Assembly (NCBI RefSeq): GCF_001458295.1
Contig: NZ_CYUD01000006.1
Location: 124,001-188,000 of the forward strand
From: Ruegeria denitrificans
GTDB lineage: Bacteria > Pseudomonadota > Alphaproteobacteria > Rhodobacterales > Rhodobacteraceae
Length of the DNA stretch: 64,000 bases
Direction: 5' to 3'
Under the pieces are notes generated by a model. That model was given only the letters and a program-made list of their open reading frames with translations. It was not told where the DNA came from and did no database searches. Of the stretch, positions 14,098-23,274 are shown piece by piece. How positions within the stretch are numbered: the stretch's first letter is position 1; every line of letters starts with the position of its first letter. The translations under genes and the position numbers were made by a program.

Positions 14098-15630
14098 ATG
14101 TCTTTGCCCCCCGTGACCTTCTCTGACGATCAGGCCGCCGCCTATGACAGCATCTCTGAAATGCTGCGATCAGCTGGTGTCGACCTGGATGATGACGCCC
14201 TGCTGAAATTGCCGGGTAGTGGCAAATCCGGTGTGATGGCGGTGATCGGCAAAGCGGGTTCAGGCAAGACCCTGCTGTTGGCCGAATTGTACAAGGCACT
14301 GGCCGAAACTGGCGTTCAGATCGTGTCGGGTGATTTCGAAAGCCGCAAGGCGCGGGACAAGCGCAGCCTTGCGATCCTGGCCCCCACCAACAAGGCCGCT
14401 AGTGTGTTGCGCCTGCGTGGAGTGCCGGCAACGACCATTCACCGCATTCTCTATACCCCGGTCTATGACCCGGAATATGAGCGCATCGCCGAATGGCTGG
14501 CGGGCAATGACGAGCGCCCCGAAATCGAAGGTCTGACGGACGAGGCGCTGGACCGCGCCGCAGCGTTCTATGCGAACAACAAATCCATCCCCGGTGCGTT
14601 AGCCGCTGCCGGATTGCGCGGGTCGGATTTCATCACCGGCTGGAAACGTCGGGACGAGCCGCTGGATATCGGGTTTGTGGATGAAGCCTCGATGCTGGAC
14701 GACAGGCAGTTCGAGGACCTGCAAGAGATTTTTCCGACCCTGATATTGTTTGGTGATCCGGCACAGCTTGCCCCTGTCAATCAATCGGGCAGCATGGTGT
14801 TTGAAGCCTTGCCGGAACCGCGCAAACAAATCCTGCACCGGGTCCATCGGCAAGAGGCGGACAATCCTATCCTGGATCTGGCCCACGCGCTGGCGGACCC
14901 TCAGATGGGGTTCGAGGATTTTGAACGTCTTGTGGAACAGACCGCCCGTCAGGATGACCGCGTGGTCTGGGGGCAGCGGGTCGAGGTTGATCTGATGGCG
15001 CGCAGCCCGGTTCTGGTCTGGCGCAACGCGACCCGCATTCGGTTGATACAGGCATTCCGGAATGTCCATGGTGCGCCAGACACCGAACTGCTGGAAGGCG
15101 AGCCGCTGATCTGTGACGGCATCGAACTGCCCTTGAAGCATCGCAAGAAACGGTTGGACCTTGAGGCGCGCGGGCTGATCAAGGGCGCGCAAGTCATCTA
15201 TCTGGGACCGGGTCGCAAGCCGGGCTTCTCACGCCTGCACGTGATGGGCGCCGAGGACCCACAGGTCAGTGCGGCGTCGATCGTCAAGATCGAAAAACCG
15301 GATGAAGAAGAACCCTTCATTCCCTTCGCTGCACGTATGGGCGCAACCTTTTTGCACGGCGCGGCAGTGACCATTCACAAGGCGCAGGGCTCGCAATGGG
15401 ATACGGTACAGGTCTTTGCACCGGACATTTATGCCGCCGCCCGCATGGGCCGAACCGAGGCCGGGCAACCGCTTTGGAAACGGCTGGCCTATGTCGCGAT
15501 CACCCGCGCACAAGAGCGGTTGATCTGGGTTGTGCGCAACCGCTTGGCAAAACCCACCCATCCGTTGCGTGTGGATGATCTGCGCGCGGTTCCGGCAGCG
15601 TCACTGACATTGGAGGCTGAAGAGACATGA
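14098..15630 (+). CDS. RecD-like SF1B DNA helicase
   Basis: A 510-residue ATP-dependent helicase resembling the Dda/RecD2 branch without its N-terminal extension. Walker A is GKAGSGKT at about residue 51, motif Ia is LAPTNKAA near 97, Walker B is GFVDEASM near 194, motif III is FGDPAQLAPV near 217, motif IV/V is HGAAVTIHKAQGSQWD near 421 and motif VI is YVAITRAQERLIW near 463. Such proteins unwind DNA 5'-3' and act in repair or replication restart. It shares its direction with luxI, and its stop overlaps the next start (ATGA), so it forms an operon with the SDR gene. The start codon is adjoined by a strong hairpin. Confidence 0.88.
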   Translation: MSLPPVTFSDDQAAAYDSISEMLRSAGVDLDDDALLKLPGSGKSGVMAVIGKAGSGKTLLLAELYKALAETGVQIVSGDFESRKARDKRSLAILAPTNKAASVLRLRGVPATTIHRILYTPVYDPEYERIAEWLAGNDERPEIEGLTDEALDRAAAFYANNKSIPGALAAAGLRGSDFITGWKRRDEPLDIGFVDEASMLDDRQFEDLQEIFPTLILFGDPAQLAPVNQSGSMVFEALPEPRKQILHRVHRQEADNPILDLAHALADPQMGFEDFERLVEQTARQDDRVVWGQRVEVDLMARSPVLVWRNATRIRLIQAFRNVHGAPDTELLEGEPLICDGIELPLKHRKKRLDLEARGLIKGAQVIYLGPGRKPGFSRLHVMGAEDPQVSAASIVKIEKPDEEEPFIPFAARMGATFLHGAAVTIHKAQGSQWDTVQVFAPDIYAAARMGRTEAGQPLWKRLAYVAITRAQERLIWVVRNRLAKPTHPLRVDDLRAVPAASLTLEAEET

Positions 15631-16355
15631 CATCCATCATCGTCACAGGTGCAAGCTCGGGCATAGGGCGCGCCACGGCGGAATTGTTCTTGACCGAAGG
15701 CTGGACGGTGGGCTTGCTGGCGCGCAGCGCCGACAGGTTGCATGAGATGGCCAAGGATCGCGCAAACGCGGTGCCACTGGTCGCGGATGTGACGGATGCC
15801 GAAGCGGTCCACGCGGCCTTCGGCGCATTTCAGGACAAGGCCGGACAGTTGGACGTGCTGTTCAACAATGCCGGTATCTTTGCGCCTGGCGGTACGATTG
15901 ACGAGATCGCACTGGAAGATTGGTATCAAACCGTCAACGTCAATTTGAATGGCATGTTCCTCTGTGCGCGCGAGGCGTTTCGGACCATGCGCCACCAGTC
16001 GCCGCAGGGTGGACGTATCATCAATAACGGCTCGATTGCCGCGCATGTGCCACGACCGAATTCGGTACATTACTCGACGACGAAACACGCGATCACCGGC
16101 TTGACCCGCAGCCTTTCGCTGGACGGGCGGGACTTCGGAGTTGCCTGTGGTCAGATCGACATCGGCAATGCGCGCACGCAGATGGTGCAGGGGTTGGTGG
16201 ATGCCGCGGTTGAGGCGGGCCAGACGCCCGACCCGACCATGGCAGTGGAAGATGCCGCCCGCTCGGTGCTACATATGGCGACCCTGCCGCCCGAAGCGAA
16301 TGTACAGTTCATGACCGTGATGGCCACCACGATGCCCTATATCGGGCGCGGTTAA
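15627..16355 (+). CDS. Short-chain dehydrogenase/reductase
   Basis: A 242-residue classical SDR. It has the cofactor loop TGASSGIG at residues 7-14, the acidic DVTD near residue 53, NNAGIF near 80, the catalytic Ser in NNGSIAAH, and the YxxxK pair in HYSTTKHA near 149. The substrate cannot be told from sequence. The start codon overlaps the stop of the helicase gene in ATGA, so the two are translationally coupled. It converges on the TIGR02186 gene with only 3 nt between stops. Confidence 0.9.
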   Translation: MTSIIVTGASSGIGRATAELFLTEGWTVGLLARSADRLHEMAKDRANAVPLVADVTDAEAVHAAFGAFQDKAGQLDVLFNNAGIFAPGGTIDEIALEDWYQTVNVNLNGMFLCAREAFRTMRHQSPQGGRIINNGSIAAHVPRPNSVHYSTTKHAITGLTRSLSLDGRDFGVACGQIDIGNARTQMVQGLVDAAVEAGQTPDPTMAVEDAARSVLHMATLPPEANVQFMTVMATTMPYIGRG

Positions 16356-16358
16356 GCG

Positions 16359-17126
16359 TTAGTTCTCGCGCAGCAGTCGGAACGCCGTCGACGCCCCCCA
16401 ACCCGCTGCAATCGCAATGACCAGCGACATCAGCCCGTACCACACGGGTTGCTGGCGGGACATGTTGTACAGGAACCGCTCCAGCCCCACTTTGCGCACG
16501 TCGATGGTTGTCTCGAATTCCGAGATGATCTCTTTGCCGCGTGTCAGGAAGATACGGGCGGCATAGTCGCCCTCGGTCAAATCGGCGGGCATTTCGATCG
16601 AGGTGCGGAACAGGGTCTGTTCATCCACGGCCACGGTGTTCTCGCGAATAGAATACAGCCCCTCATCCTCGCGGATGCGCACCACGGCATTTGCGAAATC
16701 CTGTGCGCCGCGGATATGCATGGCCGCCCCGACCGAGCGAATGGCGCGCTCGATTGAAACCCGGTACCGTAGGTCCTCGGTGTCCAAGAGGATACTATCC
16801 AGCGGTCCGCTGGTGGCGACGGCGTAAAAACTGGGGGCAAGGTCGACCAGAACACTGTCGGTGTTGACCCAGATTCCCAGTTTGCGTTCCTTGCGCCGGA
16901 CCATCACCGGGCTGGACGGCCCGGCCACGGTCACGATCACTTCAAGCGGTGGACCGGGCGGGATCGGTGATTCCCGTTTGACGGCACCGAAGATCAGGAT
17001 TTCAGAACCGTCGAAGGTTGCTGTAATGGCGACACGGTCCTGGCTGAGACCCAGCACCACCTGCTCATCTTCGGCAAGGGCCGGTGTGCAGCAGAAAACC
17101 AGCAGCGCGATCAGGCGTTTCAGCAT
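16359..17126 (-). CDS. TIGR02186 family membrane protein
   Basis: A 255-residue alphaproteobacterial protein of the family named TIGR02186. It has a Sec signal peptide (MLKRLIALLVFCCTPALA), an extracytoplasmic beta-rich domain beginning EDEQVVLGLSQDRVAITATFDG, and one C-terminal membrane segment (WYGLMSLVIAIAAGWGAS). The family is usually encoded next to a TauE/SafE permease, as here, and probably works with it, though no activity is established. I chose the ATG at 17126 because it leaves a 2-nt gap after the TauE stop and reveals the signal peptide; the frame is open much further upstream, inside tauE. Confidence 0.88.
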   Translation of the reverse strand: MLKRLIALLVFCCTPALAEDEQVVLGLSQDRVAITATFDGSEILIFGAVKRESPIPPGPPLEVIVTVAGPSSPVMVRRKERKLGIWVNTDSVLVDLAPSFYAVATSGPLDSILLDTEDLRYRVSIERAIRSVGAAMHIRGAQDFANAVVRIREDEGLYSIRENTVAVDEQTLFRTSIEMPADLTEGDYAARIFLTRGKEIISEFETTIDVRKVGLERFLYNMSRQQPVWYGLMSLVIAIAAGWGASTAFRLLREN

Positions 17127-17128
17127 GA

Positions 17129-18049
17129 TCAGTGCCCCCCTTCGCTGCCAAGCGAATACAGCTCGGATGGTTCGATCAGCAGGTCCAGCGCCAGCTTGCC
17201 GCAGACCACCAGAACCAGGGCCGCCAGCAGTACGCGTAGCTGTTCGGCGGGCATCTTTGCGCCAATCACTGTGCCGATCTGTGCGCCAACGACGCCGCCA
17301 ACCAGAAGCAGAACGGCCAGAACAACATCGACCGTATAGTTCGTGGTTGCATGCAGCATGGTGGTAAAGCCGGTCACGAAAATGATCTGAAACAGTGAGG
17401 TGCCGACCACGACCTTGGTGGGCATGCCCAGCAGATAGATCATCGCGGGCACCATGATGAAACCGCCGCCAACGCCCATAATGGCCGCCAGCACACCAAC
17501 GCACAGCCCGACCAGAACTGGCGGAATGACCGAGATATATAGCCCCGAGGTGCGAAAGCGCATCTTGAAGGGCAACGCATGAATCCAGCCCCGCTGACGC
17601 CGTTTCGCAGGTGCGCCGCCGCCCTTTTTGGCCTTACGCAGCGCCCGCAGGCTTTCGATGAACATCAGGCCGCCGACGACGCCAAGGAAGACGACGTAGC
17701 ACAACGTCACAAGCAGATCGACCTGGCCCAGGCTTTTGAGATAGTTGAACACCACCACCCCAAGCGCGGCGCCCATTAGGCCTCCGACCAATAAGACCGT
17801 TCCCATTTTCAGATCGACGGTTTTTCGTCGGAAATGCGCCAGCACACCGGAAAAGGACGAGGCGACGATCTGATTGGCTTCGGTTGCAACAGCAACAGCG
17901 GGGGGGATGCCGATGAAGAACAGCAGCGGTGTCATCAGAAACCCGCCGCCGACGCCGAACATGCCCGACAGGATGCCAACCATCCCACCCAGCCCCAACA
18001 GCAAAAAGGCGTTGACGGAGACTTCGGCGATTGGAAGGTAGATCTGCAT
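17129..18049 (-). CDS. TauE/SafE-family anion exporter
   Basis: A 306-residue polytopic membrane protein with two homologous halves. Each begins with the family motif, MFGVGGGFLMTPLLFF near residue 30 and IMGVGGGFIMVPAMIY near residue 190, and there are about eight membrane segments in all. Members export sulfite, sulfoacetate or similar organosulfur anions. A basic cytoplasmic loop (KAKKGGGAPAKRRQRG) separates the halves. It is the first gene of a two-gene unit with the TIGR02186 protein. The substrate here is not determinable. Confidence 0.9.
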   Translation of the reverse strand: MQIYLPIAEVSVNAFLLLGLGGMVGILSGMFGVGGGFLMTPLLFFIGIPPAVAVATEANQIVASSFSGVLAHFRRKTVDLKMGTVLLVGGLMGAALGVVVFNYLKSLGQVDLLVTLCYVVFLGVVGGLMFIESLRALRKAKKGGGAPAKRRQRGWIHALPFKMRFRTSGLYISVIPPVLVGLCVGVLAAIMGVGGGFIMVPAMIYLLGMPTKVVVGTSLFQIIFVTGFTTMLHATTNYTVDVVLAVLLLVGGVVGAQIGTVIGAKMPAEQLRVLLAALVLVVCGKLALDLLIEPSELYSLGSEGGH

Positions 18050-18393
18050 GTGTATTTACCGGATGAGATCAGACGCGTCACACAAAGTGATCCGGCCTGT
18101 CCCATACCACAGGGATGAGGCTTTAATACCGCGCGCGCAATGCGGCCGTATGGCGAATACCAACCTGCCGATCGCGCAGACCGCGTGACCGACAAGCCGA
18201 TCTGGCTGAATTGAAAAACGGACCCCGGAACCGGGACGTTTTTGTGTGCTTGCCACCCTGACAGGAACGAATCCGATCTCGGCTATCACAGGAAACAAAC
18301 ACATACCCCCTTAGAGCGCTTGCGGCATGCAAAATCAACTCTGCATGCCGCTCTGCAGCGAACAGGACTGAAATGAGTTTTAAACTGGACTTA
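18050..18393. other. 344-nt non-coding gap with two hairpins
   Basis: The gap lies between the 3' end of the ABC permease gene and the 5' end of the TauE gene, both on the minus strand. It should hold the ABC operon terminator and the TauE promoter. It contains the terminator-like hairpin at 18214-18243 and a perfect 10-bp inverted repeat at 18322-18331/18342-18351 (GCGGCATGCA with TGCATGCCGC) without a T run. Short open frames here have poor codon use and no ribosome sites. I see no convincing gene. Confidence 0.6.
18214..18243 (-). terminator. Terminator-like hairpin downstream of the BMP ABC operon
   Basis: The outer pairing AAAAACG with CGTTTTT encloses CCCGG-AA-CCGGG, with a small asymmetric bulge. 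Runs of T follow on both strands. It lies about 150 nt after the stop of the last ABC permease gene, the only transcript that would run into it. Confidence 0.6.
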
Positions 18394-19407
18394 TCAGCGC
18401 TCTTTCACATAGGGCTCGCCACCGGCACGCGGCGGGACAGCTTTGCCGACGAACCCAGCCAAAATGACGACCGTCAGGATATAGGGCAGAGCATCCATAG
18501 CCTGCACCGGGATGACCACGCCGCCCAGATCGATATTCTGGAACCGCAGCGCAATCGCCTGCAACAGACCAAATAGCAGACAGGCCCACATCGCGTGCCA
18601 TGGTCGCCATTTGGCAAAGATCAACGCGGCCAGCGCGATGAACCCGCGCCCGGCGGTCATTTCCTTGACGAACCCGGCCTGCAGGGCCGTGGCCAGATAG
18701 GCCCCGGCGATGCCGCACAGCACACCGCAGATGGCCACAGCGGCGAAGCGCAGACCTACGACCGAGACTCCAGCGGTATCCACCGCAGCAGGGTTTTCAC
18801 CCACCGCGCGCAGACGCAGGCCGAACCGGGTGCGGAACAAAACCCACCATGTCAGCGGCACCATCAGAAACGCCACATAGACCAGTATCGAATGACCGGA
18901 CAGCAGCTCGGAGTACACCATGTGAATTGAATTGGCGTCAGACATCAGTTCAGAAACCGGTTGCCCCGTCAGCTCAGCATCTTCGGGGCCGATTGCATAA
19001 GGGAACTCTGCGGATTCGAACCGACCCCCGCCGAAGAGAGATGGCGTGCGCCCGCCCTGTTTGAACCAGCTTTGGGCGATCAGCACGGTAAGGCCGGATG
19101 CAAGGAAATTGATCGCCACACCAGAAATCAGCTGATTGCCCCTGAAGGTGATCGAGGCCAGCCCGTGCAATCCGGATAAAACCAGCGAGGATGCGATACC
19201 GGCCAGCAACCCTAGCCAGACCGAGCCCGTTACTGCGGCAACTGCGGCCGAAAAGAAGGCCGCCATCAGCATCTTACCTTCCAGCCCGATGTCGAAAATA
19301 CCCGCGCGTTCCGAATACAGCCCGGCCAGACAGGCCAACAACAGCGGTGTTGCCAGGCGGATCGTTGAATCTAGAACCTGAATGAGTGTTACGAAAATAT
19401 CCATCAC
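18394..19407 (-). CDS. Nucleoside ABC transporter permease, second subunit
   Basis: A 337-residue inner-membrane permease with 8-10 hydrophobic segments, of the BMP-associated branched-chain-like permease family (similar to NupQ/YufQ). The family pattern ERAGIFDIGLEGKML lies near residue 33 and AVGENPAAVDTAGV near residue 207. It pairs with the other permease, which overlaps its start by 4 nt, and with the ATPase and lipoprotein-like binding protein. The substrate is probably a nucleoside or purine base, by family. Confidence 0.9.
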   Translation of the reverse strand: MMDIFVTLIQVLDSTIRLATPLLLACLAGLYSERAGIFDIGLEGKMLMAAFFSAAVAAVTGSVWLGLLAGIASSLVLSGLHGLASITFRGNQLISGVAINFLASGLTVLIAQSWFKQGGRTPSLFGGGRFESAEFPYAIGPEDAELTGQPVSELMSDANSIHMVYSELLSGHSILVYVAFLMVPLTWWVLFRTRFGLRLRAVGENPAAVDTAGVSVVGLRFAAVAICGVLCGIAGAYLATALQAGFVKEMTAGRGFIALAALIFAKWRPWHAMWACLLFGLLQAIALRFQNIDLGGVVIPVQAMDALPYILTVVILAGFVGKAVPPRAGGEPYVKER

Positions 19408-20498
19408 TCGGCCCCCTTTCGCAGACCCAGGAACAGCTTCTCAAGCGGCATGCGCACCATGTTGTCCAGTGCCCCGGTAAACAAGATCACCAGCGCCTGG
19501 ATAACCACGATCAGCTCGCGTGGGATCGAGGTCCACAGCGCCAGTTCGGCGCCGCCCTGGTACAGGAACCCAAACAGAAGGGCGGCCACGAACACTCCGA
19601 ACGGGTGCGACCGGCCCATCAGCGCCACGGCGATACCGATGAAGCCCGCGCCCTCGGTCGAGTTGAGCACTAGCCGTTCAGCCTCACCCATCACGTTGTT
19701 GGTGGCCATCAACCCAGCCAGCGCGCCCGAGATCAGCATGGCAACGATGGTGATGCGTACGGGAGAGATACCGGCATAGACAGCACCGGTTTCGGAGTGA
19801 CCATAGGCACGGATCTCGTAACCTAGCCGCGTCCGCCAGATCAGCGCCCAGACCACGAAACAGGCCAGGATCGCGACAAAGAACGAGATATTGGCCGGAG
19901 CGCCTTTGAACACCGCGTTTTCAGCGGTCGAGAACATCGACTGGAAGGTGGGCAGATGCACCGCCTCGGGGAATCGCGCCGTCGCCGGATCTTGCGAGCC
20001 CTGTGGGCGCATCACGTTGACCAACATATAATTCAGGAAAGCCGCGGCGATAAAGTTGAACATGATCGTGGTGATCACAATGTGGCTGCCACGTTTGGCT
20101 TGCAGATAGGCCGGTATCGCGGCCCAGGCCGCCCCAAACAGCATCGAAGCGGCGCAGGCGGCCAGCAGGGCGATGCTCCAATGTGGCCACGGGATATACA
20201 GGCACACGATGGCAACACCAAGCCCGCCCAGCATGGCCTGCCCTTCGCCGCCGATGTTGAACAGCCGGGCGTGGAACGCCACGGCCACCGCCAACCCTGT
20301 GAACATGAAATTGGTCGCGTAATAGAGCGTATAGCCCCAACCATAGGTCGACCCCAGCGCGCCGGTGACCATCAAGTTCACCGCCTCAACCGGGTTTTCG
20401 CCAATGGCCAGAATAACCAGCGCCGAAAGGATAGCGGCCAGTATCAGACTGATCAGCGGGATCAGAACGACGTCGGCCCATTTGGGCATTTTATCCAT
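19404..20498 (-). CDS. Nucleoside ABC transporter permease, first subunit
   Basis: A 364-residue permease (NupP/YufP-like) with about 8-10 membrane segments. It has the family pattern HARLFNIGGEGQAMLGGL near residue 77 and AYGHSETGAVYAGIS near residue 233. It lies 3 nt downstream of the ATPase gene and overlaps the second permease in ATGA, which shows tight translational coupling in a four-gene importer operon. Confidence 0.9.
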   Translation of the reverse strand: MDKMPKWADVVLIPLISLILAAILSALVILAIGENPVEAVNLMVTGALGSTYGWGYTLYYATNFMFTGLAVAVAFHARLFNIGGEGQAMLGGLGVAIVCLYIPWPHWSIALLAACAASMLFGAAWAAIPAYLQAKRGSHIVITTIMFNFIAAAFLNYMLVNVMRPQGSQDPATARFPEAVHLPTFQSMFSTAENAVFKGAPANISFFVAILACFVVWALIWRTRLGYEIRAYGHSETGAVYAGISPVRITIVAMLISGALAGLMATNNVMGEAERLVLNSTEGAGFIGIAVALMGRSHPFGVFVAALLFGFLYQGGAELALWTSIPRELIVVIQALVILFTGALDNMVRMPLEKLFLGLRKGAE

Positions 20499-20501
20499 GC
20501 T

Positions 20502-22031
20502 TCACGCAGCCTCTTCCGCAACACCGGCCATCAGCAGGCCCAGTTCTTTTTCATCTGTCTCATGGGGCAGGCGTTCGCCCATGATATGTCCGTCGAACAT
20601 CACCGCGATCCGGTCGGACAGCGAGAAGATCTCTTCCAGCTCGACCGAGACCAACAGGATCGCCTTGCCTTGATCGCGCAGGGCCACGATCTGTTTGTGA
20701 ATGAATTCGATTGCACCGATATCCACACCACGTGTCGGCTGGCCGACCAGCAACAGGTCAGGATTGCGCTCGATCTCGCGCGCAACGACGATTTTCTGTT
20801 GGTTGCCGCCAGAAAAGCTTTTGGCCGTCAGCCAGCCATTGGGCGGGCGCACATCGAACTTTTCAATCTTGCGCTCGGTATCCGCGCGCAGGGCGGCATT
20901 GTCCATAAAGAGGCCGCGCTGATAGGCCGGGTCGCGGTGATAACCGAACGCCACGTTTTCCCACGCGTGGAAATCCATGATCAGCCCCTCGCGCTGACGG
21001 TCTTCGGGCACGTGGGCGATGTGCTGCGCGCGCCGAGCCTGCCCATCAGACCCGTGCCCGCTGAGGGCCAGCGGTTCACCGTTCAGTTTGATCGACCCCT
21101 GACCGGGGCGCATCCCGCCCAAAACCTCAAGCAATTCCGACTGACCATTGCCCGCAACACCGGCGATTCCGACGATTTCACCGGCGCGGACGGTCAGGTC
21201 GATGCCTTTGACCCGCTCAACACCCGCCTGATCGAACACGCGCAGGTTTTCGACTTCAAGAATGGGTTTACCCGGTTTCGCGGACACTTTGTCGACTTGC
21301 AGCAGAACTTTGCGGCCCACCATCAGCTCGGCCAGCTCTTCGGGACTGGTCTCGGCGGTTTTCACCGTCGCCGTCATCTGCCCGCGCCGCATCACGGATA
21401 CTGTGTCGGTGTTCTCAATGATTTCGCGCAGCTTGTGTGTGATCACGATGATCGTTTTCCCTTCGGCCCGCAGACGGTCGAGAATGCGGAACAACTGATC
21501 CGCTTCGGCCGGAGTCAGAACACCGGTGGGTTCGTCCAGGATCAGGATTTCGGCCTGGCGATACAGCGCCTTGAGGATTTCAACCCGCTGCTGCATCCCC
21601 ACGCCGATCTCGTCAATGCGTTTGTCGGGGTCAACGAACAGCTCGTATTCTTCTTCCAGCTCTTTCAGTTCCTTGCGGGCCTTGGACAATGACGGAGCCA
21701 GCAGCCCGCCATCTTCTGCGCCCAGAACGATGTTTTCGAGAACCGTGAAGTTTTCGACCAGTTTGAAATGCTGGAACACCATCCCGATTCCCGCAGCAAT
21801 CGCCGCCTGACTGTCAGGGATGTCGGTCTTGGTTCCGTTGATGCAGATCTCACCCTTATCGGCTTTGTAAAAACCGTAGAGAATGCTCATCAGCGTGGAT
21901 TTGCCTGCACCGTTTTCACCGATGATCCCGTGGATCGTGCCGGGGGCGACGCTGATGGAAATGTCCTTGTTGGCCTGAACGGGCCCAAAGGCTTTGGAAA
22001 TCCCTTTGAGCTCAATGGCGGGGACTGTCAT
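20502..22031 (-). CDS. Nucleoside ABC transporter ATP-binding protein (two ABC domains)
   Basis: A 509-residue tandem ATPase powering the BMP-family importer. The first domain has Walker A GENGAGKST near residue 38, signature-region GVGMQQRVEIL and Walker B LILDEPTG. The second has a degenerate Walker A (GVAGNGQSE), signature FSGGNQQK near 414 and Walker B LLLVGQPTRGVD. The degenerate second site is normal for this family, as in the sugar/nucleoside RbsA/MglA class. It lies 85 nt downstream of the binding-protein gene, in the same direction. Confidence 0.93.
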   Translation of the reverse strand: MTVPAIELKGISKAFGPVQANKDISISVAPGTIHGIIGENGAGKSTLMSILYGFYKADKGEICINGTKTDIPDSQAAIAAGIGMVFQHFKLVENFTVLENIVLGAEDGGLLAPSLSKARKELKELEEEYELFVDPDKRIDEIGVGMQQRVEILKALYRQAEILILDEPTGVLTPAEADQLFRILDRLRAEGKTIIVITHKLREIIENTDTVSVMRRGQMTATVKTAETSPEELAELMVGRKVLLQVDKVSAKPGKPILEVENLRVFDQAGVERVKGIDLTVRAGEIVGIAGVAGNGQSELLEVLGGMRPGQGSIKLNGEPLALSGHGSDGQARRAQHIAHVPEDRQREGLIMDFHAWENVAFGYHRDPAYQRGLFMDNAALRADTERKIEKFDVRPPNGWLTAKSFSGGNQQKIVVAREIERNPDLLLVGQPTRGVDIGAIEFIHKQIVALRDQGKAILLVSVELEEIFSLSDRIAVMFDGHIMGERLPHETDEKELGLLMAGVAEEAA

Positions 22032-22116
22032 GTCGTGTCCTCAATTGCCGAAGGGGCCGCACAGGGCACGGCCAAGTGGAGACGAGGCGGAGGTCAAACC
22101 CCCGCCCCGCGTGGTA

Positions 22117-23115
22117 TCAGAACTGCAGTGCCGGGCAGCTGTCGTTCTCGTAATAGCTGACGACGGTGACGTTTCCGTTGATGATGTCACTGCGTGCGTC
22201 TGCAACGGCCGAGCTCATCTCTTCCGTAACTAGTTCAGCGTTGTATTCATCCATGGCGACGCCCACACCCTCTTCGGCCAGACCCATGGCGAAAACGCCG
22301 GTTTGCAGATCCTCGCCAGCCTTCATGGCGTCATAAACGGCCACGTCCACGCGCTTCAGCATCGAGGTCAGAACCTTGCCCGGATGCAGGTGGTTCTGGT
22401 TGCTGTCCACACCGATCGAAAGGATGCCTTCATCGGCGGCGGTCTGCAGAACGCCCACACCGGTGCCGCCCGCAGCAGCATAGATGACGTCAGCACCCTG
22501 GCTGATCTGTGCCTTGGTCAGTTCGGAGCCCTTGACCGGGTCGTTCCATGCCGATGGGGTGGTACCAGTCATGTTGGCAACGATATTGATGTCGGGGTTC
22601 ACGGCTTTGGCGCCTTGCGCGTAACCGCAGCCAAAGTGACGGATCAGCGGAATATCCATGCCACCGATGAAGCCAACTGTTCCGGTCTTAGATGCCATCG
22701 CAGCCATCATTCCAACCAGATAGGAACCCTCATGCTCGGCAAAGCCGATCTGACGCACGTTCGGAGCATCTAGCCAATTCACATCAACTGCAACGAATTT
22801 GGTGTCGGGATAGTCGCCCGCGACAGCCGCCAGCGGATCAGCCATTGCGAAACCCATGGTGATGATTGGGTTCAGGCCAGCTTCGGCAAAACGACGCAGG
22901 GCTTGTTCACGCTGGGCTTCAGACTGCAGTTCGATTTCGCGATAAGTCTTACCGGTTTGTTCCGCCCAACGTGATGCCCCATTATGGGCTGCTTCGTTGA
23001 ACGATTTGTCAAACTTGCCGCCCAGGTCAAAGATCAGGGCCGGTTCGGCCAGGGCCGCACCTGCGGTCAGCGCGACGGCGGCGGCAGCGCCCATCAAGGA
23101 TTTCATCAGGGTCAT
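22117..23115 (-). CDS. BMP-family substrate-binding protein
   Basis: A 332-residue periplasmic solute-binding protein of the basic membrane protein (BMP/PnrA) family, which bind nucleosides. It has a Sec signal (MKSLMGAAAAVALTAGAALA) and lacks the lipobox of Gram-positive members. The fold markers are FDLGGKFDKSFNEAAHNG near residue 30, KFVAVDVNW near 105 and ADVIYAAAGGTGVGVLQ near 210. The ATG at 23115 follows GGGAG by 6 nt; an upstream ATG at 23151 would bury the signal peptide. It is the first gene of the importer operon, and its promoter lies in the 159-nt gap to rimI. Confidence 0.93.
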   Translation of the reverse strand: MTLMKSLMGAAAAVALTAGAALAEPALIFDLGGKFDKSFNEAAHNGASRWAEQTGKTYREIELQSEAQREQALRRFAEAGLNPIITMGFAMADPLAAVAGDYPDTKFVAVDVNWLDAPNVRQIGFAEHEGSYLVGMMAAMASKTGTVGFIGGMDIPLIRHFGCGYAQGAKAVNPDINIVANMTGTTPSAWNDPVKGSELTKAQISQGADVIYAAAGGTGVGVLQTAADEGILSIGVDSNQNHLHPGKVLTSMLKRVDVAVYDAMKAGEDLQTGVFAMGLAEEGVGVAMDEYNAELVTEEMSSAVADARSDIINGNVTVVSYYENDSCPALQF

Positions 23116-23274
23116 TTCATACTCCCGTTTGTTATTGTTAGTCAGGACCAAGATAGCCCCGATTACCCACTATGAGCGAGCATAACTGTTGTGATGGCGG
23201 GAATTAAGGGCGTTTGCAACCGGTGCGGTCAACTGATTCTTGACCAAATGGTCGAAAAAATGTGGTGTTGGTGC

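Noticed and set aside
18322-18351. Perfect 10-bp inverted repeat as a terminator
   Set aside because: No T run follows on either strand, and a better terminator for the same transcript is at 18214-18243. I keep it only as a hairpin in the gap.
19956-21692. A 578-codon open frame on the plus strand opposite the ABC transporter genes
   Set aside because: It lies antisense to a well-supported permease and ATPase. Its composition (rich in Arg, His and Gln) is typical of reverse-frame shadows in GC-rich DNA.
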